DNA of 64,000 bases from Mycobacterium sp. ITM-2016-00318 (GTDB lineage: Bacteria > Actinomycetota > Actinomycetes > Mycobacteriales > Mycobacteriaceae): contig NZ_CP134400.1 of the NCBI RefSeq assembly GCF_002968285.2, forward strand, positions 3,596,001 to 3,660,000. Direction: 5' to 3'. A model generated the notes under the pieces. It was not told where the DNA came from, did no database searches, and worked only from the letters and a program-made list of their open reading frames with translations. The first letter of the stretch is position 1. Every line of letters begins with the position of its first letter. The translations under genes and the position numbers were made by a program. This document shows positions 9,400 to 21,175 of this stretch, piece by piece.

Positions 9400-9530
9400 T
9401 CGTCCTCCGACCGACAGTTCACCATGGATTGGGGAAAATCGCATAGCAAATTCTGTCGTGTCTCCTGGTCAGCCCGATGAACTTCCTGTGACATCACCGG
9501 CTGACACCCGCTACAGAGCGAGTTGGGACA

Positions 9531-9935
9531 ATGGGTGGCGTGACGCAGCCGCAGCGATCGTTCTACGACGAAGTAGGTGGCCACGACACCTTCAATGCGA
9601 TTGTGTCGCGGTTCTATCAGCTGGTCCGCGAGGACGAGATCCTGCTTCCGCTGTATCCGCCGGAGGACCTCGACGCCGCCGAGGTACGGCTGCGGATGTT
9701 CCTCGAGCAGTACTGGGGCGGCCCACGCACCTATTCCGACCAGCGCGGTCACCCGCGGCTGCGGATGCGGCACAGCCCGTTCACGATCGGCTTCATCGAG
9801 CGCGACGCCTGGCTGCGGTGCATGCACACCGCAGTGGCGTCGATCGACTCGCAGACCCTTGACGACGAACACCGCAAGGCGCTGCTCAACTACCTGGAAA
9901 TGGCCGCGAACTCAATGGTCAACTCGCCGTTCTGA
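9531..9935 (+). CDS. glbO: Group II truncated haemoglobin GlbO
   Basis: A 134-residue trHbO oxygen-binding haemoglobin. [21 protein letters not shown] gives the A/B helices, [10 protein letters not shown] the CD region with its Tyr, RMRHSPF the proximal His, and [17 protein letters not shown] the conserved TrpG8 block. It is about 6 residues longer at the N-terminus than the 128-residue M. tuberculosis protein. ATG at 9531 or GTG at 9540 could each be the start; neither has a strong ribosome site. GlbO has been linked to oxygen handling and membrane association in mycobacteria. It lies 32 nt before aglA, as in M. tuberculosis. Confidence 0.95.
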   Translation: MGGVTQPQRSFYDEVGGHDTFNAIVSRFYQLVREDEILLPLYPPEDLDAAEVRLRMFLEQYWGGPRTYSDQRGHPRLRMRHSPFTIGFIERDAWLRCMHTAVASIDSQTLDDEHRKALLNYLEMAANSMVNSPF

Positions 9936-9955
9936 GAGCCGACATCCTCTCGGTG

Positions 9956-9961
9956 TAGGTT
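9956..9961 (+). promoter_or_regulatory. -10 box TAGGTT of a leaderless aglA promoter
   Basis: TAGGTT ends 6 nt before the GTG start of aglA, the same sequence and spacing as at pepN. The box lies inside the 32-nt glbO-aglA gap, so aglA can be transcribed apart from glbO. Confidence 0.6.
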
Positions 9962-9967
9962 GCGGGC

Positions 9968-11548
9968 GTGGCTCTTCCGAACGACCGGCCCTGGTGGTCG
10001 CACGCGATCTTCTACCAGGTCTATCCGCGCTCGTTCTGCGATGCGGACGGCGACGGCGTCGGCGACCTCGACGGCGTCGCATCACGCCTCGACTATCTCG
10101 AGACGCTGGGGGTCGACGCCATCTGGCTGAACCCGGTGATGGTGTCGCCGATGGCCGACCACGGCTACGACGTGTCCGATCCCCGCGATGTCGACCCGTT
10201 GTTCGGTGGGATGGCGGCACTCGACCGGCTGATCGAGGCCGCTCACGCGCGCAGCATCAAGGTGACGATGGATCTGGTCCCCAACCACACCAGCTCCGCG
10301 CACCCGTGGTTCCAGGCCGCGCTGGCCGCGGGTCCGGGAACGGAGGCGCGGGAGCGCTACATCTTCCGCGACGGCACCGGCGCCGGCGGGATGCAGCCGC
10401 CCAACAACTGGGTGTCCATCTTCGGCGGGCCCGCGTGGACCCGCATCACCGAACCCGACGGCAACCTCGGGCAGTGGTATCTGCATCTGTTCGACGCCGA
10501 GCAGCCCGACCTCAACTGGGAGAACCGCGAGGTCTACGACGATCTCGAGAAGACGCTGCGATTCTGGTTGGAACGCGGCGTCGACGGCTTCCGTATCGAC
10601 GTCGCGCACGGCATGGCCAAACCACCCGGTCTGCCCGATATGCGGGTCATCGGGGCCGAGATGCTGCTGGCCGACATGGACGACGATCCGCGGTTCAACC
10701 ACGAGGGTGTGCACGAGATCCACCGCCATATCCGCACGGTGCTGGACGACTATCCGCAGGCGGTCGCGATCGGCGAGGTGTGGGTCTACGACAACGAGCA
10801 GTTCTCGCGCTACATCCGCGCCGACGAACTGCATCTCGGGTTCAACTTCCGGCTGCTGAGGGCGGCATTCGACGCGGCGGACATCCGCGGTGCGGTCGAG
10901 AACTCGCTGGCGGCCGCGGCTCTCGAGGACGCGACCCCGACGTGGACGCTGTCGAACCATGACGTCGACCGCGACGTCACCCGCTATGGCGGCGGCGATG
11001 TCGGCCTGGCTCGCGCGTGGGCGATGGCGCTGGTCATGCTGGCGCTGCCCGGTGCGGTGTTCGTCTACAACGGCGAGGAACTCGGGCTGGCCAACGTGGA
11101 CCTGCCCGACGAGGCACTACGCGACCCGGTGTGGGAACGCTCCGGGCATACGCGCCGCGGCCGCGACGGGTCGCGAGTGCCCATGCCGTGGGAGGGCGAG
11201 GCTCCCCCGTTCGGCTTCTCGGAGAACCCCGACACGTGGCTGCCGTTGCCGCAGGAGTGGTCCGCATTGACCGTCGAGAAGCAATTGGCCGATCCGGGCT
11301 CGACGCTGTCGTTCTATCGCAAGGCGCTGAAATTACGCAGTGCGCGAAGAGAGTTCGACGGTCGCGCGATCGAGTGGCTGGACTCGCCGGCGGACACACT
11401 GGTGTATCGCGTGGTCGGCGGCGGGCTGGTGTGCGCGCTGAATGCCGGCGACGAACCTTTGCAGCTGCCTGCAGGCGAAGTGCTGTTGGCCAGCGCCTAC
11501 CTCGTCGACGGCAGATTGCCCCCCAACGCCGCCGCCTGGCTGGTCTAG
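9968..11548 (+). CDS. aglA: GH13 alpha-glucosidase AglA
   Basis: A 526-residue glycoside hydrolase family 13 enzyme hydrolysing alpha-1,4 or alpha-1,6 glucosidic bonds of short glucans. The four GH13 motifs are present: DLVPNHTS, GFRIDVAHGM (nucleophile Asp), AIGEVWVYD (acid/base Glu) and TLSNHDVDR (transition-state Asp). WWSHAIFYQVYPRSF near residue 10 is the usual N-terminal strand. No signal peptide, so cytosolic. The GTG start at 9968 follows a TAGGTT box by 6 nt. The M. tuberculosis counterpart is Rv2471. Confidence 0.94.
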   Translation: MALPNDRPWWSHAIFYQVYPRSFCDADGDGVGDLDGVASRLDYLETLGVDAIWLNPVMVSPMADHGYDVSDPRDVDPLFGGMAALDRLIEAAHARSIKVTMDLVPNHTSSAHPWFQAALAAGPGTEARERYIFRDGTGAGGMQPPNNWVSIFGGPAWTRITEPDGNLGQWYLHLFDAEQPDLNWENREVYDDLEKTLRFWLERGVDGFRIDVAHGMAKPPGLPDMRVIGAEMLLADMDDDPRFNHEGVHEIHRHIRTVLDDYPQAVAIGEVWVYDNEQFSRYIRADELHLGFNFRLLRAAFDAADIRGAVENSLAAAALEDATPTWTLSNHDVDRDVTRYGGGDVGLARAWAMALVMLALPGAVFVYNGEELGLANVDLPDEALRDPVWERSGHTRRGRDGSRVPMPWEGEAPPFGFSENPDTWLPLPQEWSALTVEKQLADPGSTLSFYRKALKLRSARREFDGRAIEWLDSPADTLVYRVVGGGLVCALNAGDEPLQLPAGEVLLASAYLVDGRLPPNAAAWLV

Positions 11549-11586
11549 TTTCCTCGCGAGCTGGGCCCACACGCCAGTAGGGGATC

Positions 11587-11626
11587 GCAAAAGTACCCGA
11601 AAGCTGCTGTCTGAGGGTACTTTTGC
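11587..11626. repeat. Dispersed palindrome family A, partial copy 2
   Basis: GCAAAAGTACCC at 11587-11598 and its exact reverse complement at 11615-11626 form a 12-bp stem with a 16-base loop; TTTTGCGTCTGCTCGG on the right continues the family A consensus, while the outer left arm is missing. It lies 38 nt past the aglA stop. Confidence 0.75.
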
Positions 11627-11723
11627 GTCTGCTCGGCACCCTGGGTTATCCACAGAGCAGACGCGATCCACAGGGCGTCGCGACGGTTGCTTCCCTCCTG
11701 CGACTGTCGGACAGCATGGACAA

Positions 11724-12601
11724 ATGCTGGACGAGCTGTTCTCCAACAATGGCGGGCTGGCAACCACCCAACAGCTCGAAGCGCTGATGTCCCACAAGAT
11801 GCTGCGATCCCATGTGCTGGCGGGAAGAATCACTCGGGTATGGCACGGCATCTACTCGCTGAGGCCGCCCGACCTGCAGGCACGGCTGGCAGCGCTCGAC
11901 TTCATCGCCGGCAAGCCGATAGTCGCATGCATGAACACCGCGGCAGGCCTGTACGGATTCAATACTGAACCCGACGAGAGCGTTCACATCCTCGACCCCG
12001 GAGTGCGAATGCGCCCGAACAGGTTTTGGCAGTGCACCAACGAGTCGGTGCGCCGCTGAAGCGAACCAACGGCCGGCTGGCGACAGCGCCGGCATTGACT
12101 GCTGTCGAAGTGGCCCGCACAGTGCGCCGCCCGCGGGCGCTGGCGTTACTCGACGCCGCTCTTCACTGCGGAGTATGCGTGCGGGACGACTTGACGAACG
12201 CCGTGCGCGAACAGGCTGGCCGACGCGGCATTGTCGACGTGCGTGAACTCGTGGGGTACGCCGATGGACGATCTGAATCGGCGATGGAAAGCGAGACACG
12301 ACTTGTGTTCATCGAAGGTGGCTTGCCACTACCTGAGCTGCAGTATGAGATCGTCGACTATCACGGCAAACGTTGGCGGGTCGATTTCGCGTGGCCCGAC
12401 GCCAGACTCGCAGCGGAGTACGACAGCGCCGAATGGCACGCCAATCCTGATGCCTTCAAGCACGATCGCATGAAGATTGCCCGACTGCAGGAATCCGGCT
12501 GGACCAGTATTCCCATTGTCGTGGACGACGTCAGACGACACCCGACGGATCTCGTCACACGCATCTTCGGCCACCTCGAACGTCCGCAACTCGCGGGCTG
12601 A
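11724..12601 (+). pseudogene. AbiEi-antitoxin-like / DUF559 gene split by a frame break
   Basis: Two adjoining frames encode one recognisable mycobacterial protein. Frame one, from ATG 11724, gives the winged-helix-like start MLDELFSNNGGLATTQQLEAL and runs to a stop at 12057-12059. Frame two carries the rest from about 12026: VHQRVGAPLKRTNGRLATAPALTAVEVART, then a DUF559/nuclease-like C-terminus with YHGKRWRVDFAWPDARLAAEYDS and IARLQESGW. One added T in TTTT at 12024-12027 would join them as RPNRFLAVHQRVG. So it is either a recent pseudogene or a base-calling error. The family pairs an AbiEi-type antitoxin domain with a Vsr/DUF559-like fold; no toxin partner is next to it. Family A palindromes lie on both sides. 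Confidence 0.75.
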
Positions 12602-12617
12602 CACAAGTTTTTGTTCG

Positions 12618-12677
12618 GCGAGCAGACGCAAAAGTACCCCAAATCCTCTGCGCAGGGGTACTTTTGCGTCTGTTCGC
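12618..12677. repeat. Dispersed palindrome family A, near-perfect copy 3
   Basis: GCGAGCAGACGCAAAAGTAC (plus CCC) at 12618-12640 pairs with its reverse complement at 12655-12677 with a single mismatch over 23 bp; the loop is 14 bases. It fills the gap between the convergent DUF559-type gene and the Rv2474c-like gene and can fold on either strand, so it may end transcription in both directions. Confidence 0.85.
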
Positions 12678-12686
12678 GGGAGAACG

Positions 12687-13346
12687 TCAGCGCAGAACCA
12701 AAGCGGGGTCGCCGCGGCGGCGGTACACCGAGCCGAAGCGCGCATCGATACGCAGCCATGCGGGCAGCGCCCGCACCCGGACGATCTCGTCGGCGGGCAG
12801 AGTATCCGGATCGTTTGGTAGGAAACCCATTGCCGTCAATGCGAATACGCACCGCATCGGGATACCGACGTCGCCGTGCTCGGAGCTGACCGCGAGCACC
12901 TCCTGATCGAGCAGCGACGCGGGCGGCCCGTGCGAGCTGCTGTGCTCCTTCGCCAGCGCGACACCCCGCTGCGCCAGGTCGAGCACCACCCGCGCCGGCA
13001 CATCGTCGAGGTGCGCGAAGCCACTGTCCGGCGGCAGCGCGCCACGCCATGCCGAGTCCATCGGGAAGCCCGGGTCGACGTGTCCGCTGCTGTCCATCGC
13101 GCCTAGGCCCTGCATGAGCGCGTCCGCGCCTGCGCTCAGGTCGGCCGGGCGTACCCGGCCCGCAACCACCCGGCTGGCCAGCACATCGAAACCCGTTGCC
13201 GCCCAAGCGACCAGCAAGTCGTCGTCGCGCTCGCGCAACCGGATGACGGCGGCATCGTCGAGCCGTAGCGCCCGTTCGACGAACGTGGCGAGATCCTCGC
13301 GGTGGGCGGCATCCGCGAGCCAGACGCCCCGCTCGGGGCTACTCAT
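12687..13346 (-). CDS. Conserved hypothetical protein (Rv2474c-like)
   Basis: A 219-residue cytosolic protein that I recognise only by position: it follows the thioesterase gene exactly as Rv2474c follows Rv2475c. It begins [40 protein letters not shown] and contains DDLLVAWAATGFDVLASRVVAGR and a C-terminal VYRRRGDPALVLR. No membrane segment or known catalytic motif is visible. The ATG at 13346 overlaps the thioesterase stop as ATGA, so translation is coupled. No function is proposed. Confidence 0.8.
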   Translation of the reverse strand: MSSPERGVWLADAAHREDLATFVERALRLDDAAVIRLRERDDDLLVAWAATGFDVLASRVVAGRVRPADLSAGADALMQGLGAMDSSGHVDPGFPMDSAWRGALPPDSGFAHLDDVPARVVLDLAQRGVALAKEHSSSHGPPASLLDQEVLAVSSEHGDVGIPMRCVFALTAMGFLPNDPDTLPADEIVRVRALPAWLRIDARFGSVYRRRGDPALVLR

Positions 13347-13753
13347 CGAAGCCAGCGCTGCAGATACTCTTGCTGCGCGGGCGAAAGCCGCTGGAGCCGC
13401 TGCTCTTTGATGTGGACGGTGGCCAGCTGAGTTTCGGCGATGACGGCGGGCCTGGAGTCCGCGGGCTTGTTCACCGACCGCACCTCGTAGCCGATGGTGA
13501 AGTCCACGGCTCGCACCCGCTTCGACCACATCGTCACCTGCAGCGGCGAATCCCTCAGCCGAAGTTGCCCCTTGTACAGGATCTTGACCTCATGGATGAG
13601 CAGACCGATCTCGTCGATGACCTCTTCGAACGGCTCTCGCAGGAAAGGGATGCGGGCCTCTTCGAGGATGGTGACCATGGTGCCGTGGTTGATGTGCTGG
13701 TACATGTCGATGTCCGACCAACGGACATGCACCGGCGCTACAAAACCCGTCAC
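13343..13753 (-). CDS. Hotdog-fold acyl-CoA thioesterase (Rv2475c-like)
   Basis: A 136-residue 4HBT-family protein predicted to hydrolyse acyl-CoA esters. [25 protein letters not shown] carries the active-site Asp of the RWSD(I/M)D...HxN signature; the remainder is the long hotdog helix and strands [12 protein letters not shown]. The GTG start at 13753 overlaps the gdh stop as GTGA, and its own stop overlaps the next start. Thus gdh, this gene and the Rv2474c-like gene form one coupled operon. The substrate chain length cannot be read from the sequence. Confidence 0.9.
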   Translation of the reverse strand: MTGFVAPVHVRWSDIDMYQHINHGTMVTILEEARIPFLREPFEEVIDEIGLLIHEVKILYKGQLRLRDSPLQVTMWSKRVRAVDFTIGYEVRSVNKPADSRPAVIAETQLATVHIKEQRLQRLSPAQQEYLQRWLR

Positions 13754-16700
13754 CCAGAGCTCCCTGTTCCGCTTGTTCGTGTCATGCTGCGAATCTGCCG
13801 CGCCGCCACCGACAGCGTCGCGAGGTCTCGTTGGTCAGACTCGTAGATCTCGTTCAAGGTCCGCCGCGCACGCTTCACCCTGGAACCGTTGATCAGCTCC
13901 CACTCCTCGATCTTCTGCTCACCAGTCTCGTCCGGCTCACCTGCGGCGAGCACGTCGAAGCACAGCGATCGCAGCGACCCGTAGATGTCGTCGCGAATCG
14001 CCAACCGCGCCAACGAATGCCAGCGGTCATCGCGTGGCAGACCGGAGACCGCCGTCAGCAGCGCATCGGTGTTGAGGTAGTCGAGCAGCGCGAAGTACGT
14101 GTCGGCCACTTCCGCGGGCTCGCGCTCGACGATGTCCGAGATGTCGATGACGTCCAGCAGCACATACTGATACAGCCCGCTGGCGATCTGGTAGGCGAGA
14201 TCGTCTGGCACACCGTGCCCGACGAACTGCGCGACCTCTTTCTCGACGATCGTGCGGTCATCGCCGCGCACCCATTCCCGGATACGCGGTGTCAGCTCGG
14301 CCACCGTCTTGGCGAACCGGTTGATCTCGGCGCCGACCGCCAGCGGCTGCGGCCGGTAGTTCAACAGCCACCGACCGGCACGGTCGACCTGCCGACGCAG
14401 ATCCAGCGTCAACCGGTCCGACACGTGTACCGCCAGGCCGGCGGCGCGGATCGCGCGCCACAGCTTGTCGACGCCGAATATCGCGTCGGTCGCCACGTAC
14501 GACCGAACCGCATCCACCGGCCCGACCCCGACGTCCTCGATCACCCGGTACACGTACGTGATTCCCGCGGTGTCGATGACATCGTTGACCAGCATCGTGG
14601 TGACGATTTCCCGCCGCAGCTGGTGCGTTCGGATCTCCGTTGTGAACTCGTCGCGCAGCCGGGTCGGGAAGTAGCGCGGCAGCCGGGCGGCGAACACCTC
14701 CTGGTCGGGCAGGTCGCTGCTCAGCACCTTCTGCTTGAGATCGAGCTTGACGTGCGCCATCAGCGTCGCGAGTTCCGGCGAGGTCAAGCCGATCCCGGCT
14801 TCGGTGCGACGGCGGATCTCCTTCTCCGACGGCAGCGCCTCGAGCTCGCGGTTCAACCGATCGTCGGCTTCGAGATCCTTGATCTGGCGTGCGTGCACAG
14901 ACAGCAGGCTGGGCGCATTGGCGCGGCTGGTACCCATCAAGTCGTTCTGGTCCTTGTTGTCCACCAGAACCAGCTCACCGACCTCGTCGGTCATCGACAG
15001 CAGCAGGTCCGTCCGGTCCTCTGCCTGCAACTTGCCGTTGCTCACCAGCGCGTCGATCAGGATCTTGATGTTGACCTCGTGGTCCGAGCAGTCGACGCCT
15101 GCCGAATTGTCCATCGCGTCGGTGTTGATCCGGCCTCCGGACAGGTCGAACTCGATGCGACCGCGGGACGTGACACCGAGATTGCCGCCCTCGCCGACCA
15201 CCTTGGCGCGCACCTGGTTTCCGTTCACCCGGATCATGTCGTTGGCGCGGTCGCCGACCTCGGCGTCGGACTCCGTCTCGGCCTTGATGTAGGTGCCGAT
15301 GCCGCCGTTCCACAGCAGGTCCACCGGCGCCTTCAGGATGCGCCGCAACAGGTCTGGCGGCGGCAGCTCGTCGACGCCGTCCTCGATCCCGAGGGCGGTG
15401 CGGACCTGCGGGCTGATCGGGATCGACTTCTGCTCGCGGCTGTACACCCCGCCGCCTTCGCTGATCAGCGACTTGTCGTAGTCGTCCCACGTCGAACGCG
15501 GCAGGCCGAACATCCGCTTGCGTTCGTTCCACGACGTCGTCGCATCGGGGTTCGGATCGAGGAAGACATGCCGGTGGTCGAACGCCGCGGCCAGCCGGAT
15601 GTGCTGCGACAGCAGCATTCCGTTGCCGAAAACGTCACCGCTCATGTCGCCGACGCCGACGACGGTGAAGTCCTCGGACTGGGTGTCGACGCCCATCTCG
15701 CGGAAGTGCCGCTTGACGCTTTCCCATGCCCCCTTGGCGGTGATGCCCATTTCTTTGTGGTCGTAGCCGACCGACCCGCCGGAGGCGAACGCGTCGCCGA
15801 GCCAGAAGCCGTAGGACTTCGCGACGTCGTTCGCGATGTCGGAGAATGTCGCCGTGCCTTTGTCCGCGGCCACCACCAGGTAGGCGTCGTCGCCGTCGCG
15901 GCGCACGACATCGGTTGGCGTGACGACCTTTCCGGTGGTCTGCTCGACATTGTCGGTGAGGTCGAGCAGACCCGAGATGAAGAGCTTGTAGCAGGCGATG
16001 CCGTCGCTACGTTGGGTCTCGCGGTCGGCAGCAGGGTCACCGGTGAGCGGTGAAGGCTGCTTGACGACGAATCCGCCCTTGGCGCCGACCGGCACGATGA
16101 CGGCGTTCTTCACGGCCTGCGCCTTGACCAGGCCGAGTATCTCGGTGCGGAAGTCCTCCTTGCGATCCGACCAGCGCAGCCCGCCGCGGGCGACGAAGCC
16201 GAACCGCAGGTGCACACCTTCGACACGCGGTGAGTAGACGAAGATCTCGAACATCGGCCGCGGCAGTGGGAGTTCGTCGATCAGTTGGGAGTTCAGCTTC
16301 ACCGCGAGCACGTTCTGCGCACGCGCCGAATCCTCACGGGTGACGAAGTAGTTGGTGCGCAGCGTCGCCTGGATCATCGACGCGAATCCGCGCAGCACGC
16401 GGTCGGTGTCCAGACTCGTCAACGCGTCGATGTCGGCGGCCACCCGTGCCGCTGCCGTCTGGGCGGCCTTGCGTTCGGGATCGGAGGCGGGGTTGAACAT
16501 GGCGTCGAACAATTCGACCAGCGATCGCGAGGTCGTTGGATTGCCGTTGAGCACGTTCTCGATATGGGCCTGGCTGTACGGGAAGCCGGCCTGACGCAGG
16601 TACTTTGCGTAGGTGCGCAGGATCATGACCTGCTGCCACGTCAGGCGGGCCCGCAGAACCAGCTCGTTGAACCGGTCGATCTCGGCGCGGCCGTGCCAGA

Positions 16701-18591
16701 TCGCGGTGACCGCGTCGGCGAACCGAACCGCCGTCGCATCGCGTTCCGGTCCCTCGGGTTCGTCGGGGATGTCGGCGAGCACCGAGATCTTGAACTGATA
16801 TATCCACACCGGCAGACCGTCGCCACGCGTGACCGTGAACGGCCGCTCCTCGAGCACGATGACACCCATGGACTGCAGCATCGGCAGCAGCTGACTCAGC
16901 GATGCCGAGCGTCCGCCGAGATACCAGATCAGTTTGGCGGCGCCGTCCGCGCCCTCGGAGAACACCAGCTTGACCGAGTTGTCCTGCAACTCTTCGATGA
17001 TCGCGATGTCGTTGATCGCGTCGTGCGGTGTGACCGCCTGCTTGTAGTCCTCGGTGAAGGCGCTCGAGTAGTGCTCTGCACTGGCCTGGCCGATCGATCC
17101 CGTCTTGACCGCACCGAGTAGACGGTCACCCCAGGTCCGCGCCGCCTCGGTCAGCAGGTCTTGGATGCGCGCCTCGTTGGCGAGCGAGACGTCGACGCCC
17201 TGCGGTCGTGAGCCCTTGGGCAGGCGGACAGTGAAATGCACGACGGCCCAGGGGGATTCGCTGACCCGTGCGGTGTACTCGATCCCCTCGCCGCCGAGCT
17301 CGCGAACCAGGATGTCCTGCATCTCCAGCCGCACCGCGGTGGTGTAGCGGTCGCGTGGCAGATACACCAGACAGGAGAGGAAATGCGCGAGGTGGTCGGC
17401 GCGCAGGAACAGCAGCGTGCGCCGTCGCGAGCCGAGATCGACCACGGCCATAGCCATGTCGAGCAGCTCCTGGGAGCTCAGCGTGAAAAGCTCTGGGCGC
17501 GGTATGGTCTGGATGATGTCGAGCAGCAATTGCGCCGGGTGGCTGGGATCGCGCTGCGCCATCGCGATGGCTTCGCTGACTCGCCGCGAGATCAGCGGTA
17601 TGTCCATCACATTGGAATTCATGGCGGCAACGGTGAACAAACCGACGAACCGATGTTCGATCGCCTGATGCCCGGGATGCTCGCGGATGACGACGATGTA
17701 GGGGTACGCGCCGTAGCGCAGAAAGCTGGGAATAGTGGCCTGCGCGAGCACCAGCAGGTCGTCGCCGTCGGTGAGCTGCGGCAGGACGTCGTCGCGGAAT
17801 CGAAGGATGCCGAGGCGGCTGGACACGTCGACCGACGCCTCACCGCCCTGCACCGGGCAGCGCTGATAGCCGAGCAGCACGAAATGCCCGTCGGCGAGCC
17901 AGCGCAGCAACGCCGCGACATCTCTTCGGTCGGCGCCGGGGAATCGGCCCTCGGGGTCGGTGTCGAGTTCGTTGGCCAGACCGAGCAGCGTTCCCGTCAA
18001 CGCGCGTGAGTCGAGTGCGACCTGGCGGGCGTCGGCGAGCACCCTCGGCAACAGCCGCCGGGCTTCGTCGACGGCCTTGAGGTCGACGGAGCTGGACAGT
18101 TGGACGTGAATCCACGCCTCGTCGACGGCTTCGTGGCGGTTGTCGGCCTCGGCAGCGGGCTGGATGTCGCGCAGCTCGCCGGACGGGTCCCGGCGCACCC
18201 GGAGAACCGGATTCATGATCGCCTTGTAGGCCACCCCGACCCGGTGCAGCAGCACGGTGACGGAGTCCATCAGCATCGTCGCGTAGTCGGTGACGATCTG
18301 GATCGCCGGGCCGAATCCGCCCTGATCGCCTGCCGGATAGATCTCGACGAGCGTCTCGCCGGGCTGTCGGCGCCTGCCGAGCCGGTAGTGCGCGGACAGC
18401 AGGTTCGGCGACATCAGCTTGCCCGCGGCCGACATGTCGACCGGTCCGGTGACCGCGTCGGCCATGGGAGCGTCGCCGTGCGGCCCGTGATAGGTCGAGA
18501 GGTACGCCCTGGCGAGTTTCTCCAGGGTGGCCGGGGCGACCATCAATTCGGTGTTCCCCCCGATACCCCCCGCCCCTGGATTGACCGTCAT
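13750..18591 (-). CDS. gdh: Large NAD-specific glutamate dehydrogenase (180-kDa class)
   Basis: A 1613-residue L_180-type glutamate dehydrogenase converting glutamate to 2-oxoglutarate and ammonium with NAD+, cytosolic. The N-terminal 600 residues hold ACT-like and helical regulatory regions; the catalytic core follows, with [27 protein letters not shown] and the substrate-Lys block [12 protein letters not shown] near residue 838, then the nucleotide-binding part [16 protein letters not shown]. Length is close to the 1624-residue M. tuberculosis enzyme, whose activity is restrained by GarA. The ATG at 18591 is chosen: AGGAG lies 8 nt upstream, and the open frame further upstream is only the antisense of the ABC-F gene. 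Confidence 0.95.
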   Translation of the reverse strand: MTVNPGAGGIGGNTELMVAPATLEKLARAYLSTYHGPHGDAPMADAVTGPVDMSAAGKLMSPNLLSAHYRLGRRRQPGETLVEIYPAGDQGGFGPAIQIVTDYATMLMDSVTVLLHRVGVAYKAIMNPVLRVRRDPSGELRDIQPAAEADNRHEAVDEAWIHVQLSSSVDLKAVDEARRLLPRVLADARQVALDSRALTGTLLGLANELDTDPEGRFPGADRRDVAALLRWLADGHFVLLGYQRCPVQGGEASVDVSSRLGILRFRDDVLPQLTDGDDLLVLAQATIPSFLRYGAYPYIVVIREHPGHQAIEHRFVGLFTVAAMNSNVMDIPLISRRVSEAIAMAQRDPSHPAQLLLDIIQTIPRPELFTLSSQELLDMAMAVVDLGSRRRTLLFLRADHLAHFLSCLVYLPRDRYTTAVRLEMQDILVRELGGEGIEYTARVSESPWAVVHFTVRLPKGSRPQGVDVSLANEARIQDLLTEAARTWGDRLLGAVKTGSIGQASAEHYSSAFTEDYKQAVTPHDAINDIAIIEELQDNSVKLVFSEGADGAAKLIWYLGGRSASLSQLLPMLQSMGVIVLEERPFTVTRGDGLPVWIYQFKISVLADIPDEPEGPERDATAVRFADAVTAIWHGRAEIDRFNELVLRARLTWQQVMILRTYAKYLRQAGFPYSQAHIENVLNGNPTTSRSLVELFDAMFNPASDPERKAAQTAAARVAADIDALTSLDTDRVLRGFASMIQATLRTNYFVTREDSARAQNVLAVKLNSQLIDELPLPRPMFEIFVYSPRVEGVHLRFGFVARGGLRWSDRKEDFRTEILGLVKAQAVKNAVIVPVGAKGGFVVKQPSPLTGDPAADRETQRSDGIACYKLFISGLLDLTDNVEQTTGKVVTPTDVVRRDGDDAYLVVAADKGTATFSDIANDVAKSYGFWLGDAFASGGSVGYDHKEMGITAKGAWESVKRHFREMGVDTQSEDFTVVGVGDMSGDVFGNGMLLSQHIRLAAAFDHRHVFLDPNPDATTSWNERKRMFGLPRSTWDDYDKSLISEGGGVYSREQKSIPISPQVRTALGIEDGVDELPPPDLLRRILKAPVDLLWNGGIGTYIKAETESDAEVGDRANDMIRVNGNQVRAKVVGEGGNLGVTSRGRIEFDLSGGRINTDAMDNSAGVDCSDHEVNIKILIDALVSNGKLQAEDRTDLLLSMTDEVGELVLVDNKDQNDLMGTSRANAPSLLSVHARQIKDLEADDRLNRELEALPSEKEIRRRTEAGIGLTSPELATLMAHVKLDLKQKVLSSDLPDQEVFAARLPRYFPTRLRDEFTTEIRTHQLRREIVTTMLVNDVIDTAGITYVYRVIEDVGVGPVDAVRSYVATDAIFGVDKLWRAIRAAGLAVHVSDRLTLDLRRQVDRAGRWLLNYRPQPLAVGAEINRFAKTVAELTPRIREWVRGDDRTIVEKEVAQFVGHGVPDDLAYQIASGLYQYVLLDVIDISDIVEREPAEVADTYFALLDYLNTDALLTAVSGLPRDDRWHSLARLAIRDDIYGSLRSLCFDVLAAGEPDETGEQKIEEWELINGSRVKRARRTLNEIYESDQRDLATLSVAARQIRSMTRTSGTGSSG

Positions 18592-18674
18592 GCCGCCCGC
18601 TCCTCGCTTAAAGGTGCGCACCGTCCTCCGTTGGATGTCGCCGCGCAGCGGCTCCGTGGCACGCAGTGGCGACA

Positions 18675-20348
<1,674 letters not shown>

Positions 20349-20447
20349 GGGTGTTGTCATGCCTCTCTGGTCTCGGGTAATGCTCGCGGACCATCGTAGG
20401 CGTAGACAGCGGCCGTCGAAGACTGCGCCGTCGGCGGCCGCGGCTCC

Positions 20448-20924
20448 TCACGCCGACACTGGCAGAACCTCACTGTCGAGGCTCTCGTCAGCCTCGACCG
20501 AGCCGGCTTCGCTCTCGGCTTCGTCGTCCTTGTCCTCAGCGGCATCGTCGCTGTTCGCGACGGTGTTTCTGAGCCGGTCGACGCTTGCGGTGCTTCGTGC
20601 CAGATCCGGCCCCACCGCGGTGGCCCGCACTTCCACCGACGAACGACGGTTGCCGTCGCGGTCGTCGTATTCGCTGGTGTGCACGTATCCGACAACGATG
20701 ACGGGGTCACCCTTCCCGAGCGAGGCGCCGACACCCTTCACCAGGCCCTTGCTCCAGCAGTTGATCGACGCATACAGCGTGTTGCCCGGCTCCCAGGTGC
20801 CATCGGCGGTGCGGCGGCGGGAATTGCTGGCCACCCGGAACTTGTAGACCTGCTGATCGCCGACGCGACGCAGCACCGGGTCGGTGATGATGTTGCCGAC
20901 GATGTGAATTGGTGTCTCGAACAT
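20448..20924 (-). CDS. ssb2: Single-stranded DNA-binding protein paralogue SsbB
   Basis: A 158-residue OB-fold protein: residues 1-110 match the SSB core (ETPIHIVGNIITDPVLRRVGDQQVYKFRVASNSRRR, GDPVIVVGYVHTSEYDDRDGNRRSSVEVRATAVG). The tail is acidic but ends SEVLPVSA, without the DDxPF tip of replicative SSB, so it is unlikely to recruit the usual SSB partners. This fits the second mycobacterial SSB, Rv2478c. The ATG at 20924 has AAGGGA about 7 nt upstream. It is likely a stress or recombination accessory rather than the essential SSB. Confidence 0.9.
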   Translation of the reverse strand: MFETPIHIVGNIITDPVLRRVGDQQVYKFRVASNSRRRTADGTWEPGNTLYASINCWSKGLVKGVGASLGKGDPVIVVGYVHTSEYDDRDGNRRSSVEVRATAVGPDLARSTASVDRLRNTVANSDDAAEDKDDEAESEAGSVEADESLDSEVLPVSA

Positions 20925-21070
20925 TGCTCGTCCCTTCGATGTGATCCGGCTTGTGCCGTACACCGCTATTGATCCGGTCGGCACCGACGCCACGCGATGG
21001 CGGGGCCGACGCTCGACAGCACGCTGTGCATGAATCGCGGACTGTGGAACGTGGTCGGCCTCGTCCAACT

Positions 21071-21139
21071 CCCCGCGAAATTGCGTTCCGGCAGGCCCTC
21101 ACTCGCACTTCTTCTGCCGGAACGCAATTTCGCGCGGGG
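21071..21139. repeat. Dispersed palindrome family B, copy 1
   Basis: CGCGAAATTGCGTTCCGGCAG on the left pairs with its exact reverse complement on the right (arms 21071-21094 and 21114-21139, with a 2-base insertion near the outer end and a 19-base loop). It lies just past the stop of the CopD-CtaG gene. A second, more diverged copy is at 49829-49892. Confidence 0.85.
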
Positions 21140-21175
21140 TTAGGGGTTCACCGAAGTACCCGTCGTCACCTACGC

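Noticed and set aside
12015..12030. Programmed -1 frameshift at AGG TTT TGG
   Set aside because: The bases do not form a classic slippery heptamer in the reading frame, and no downstream pseudoknot is evident. A missing T is simpler.
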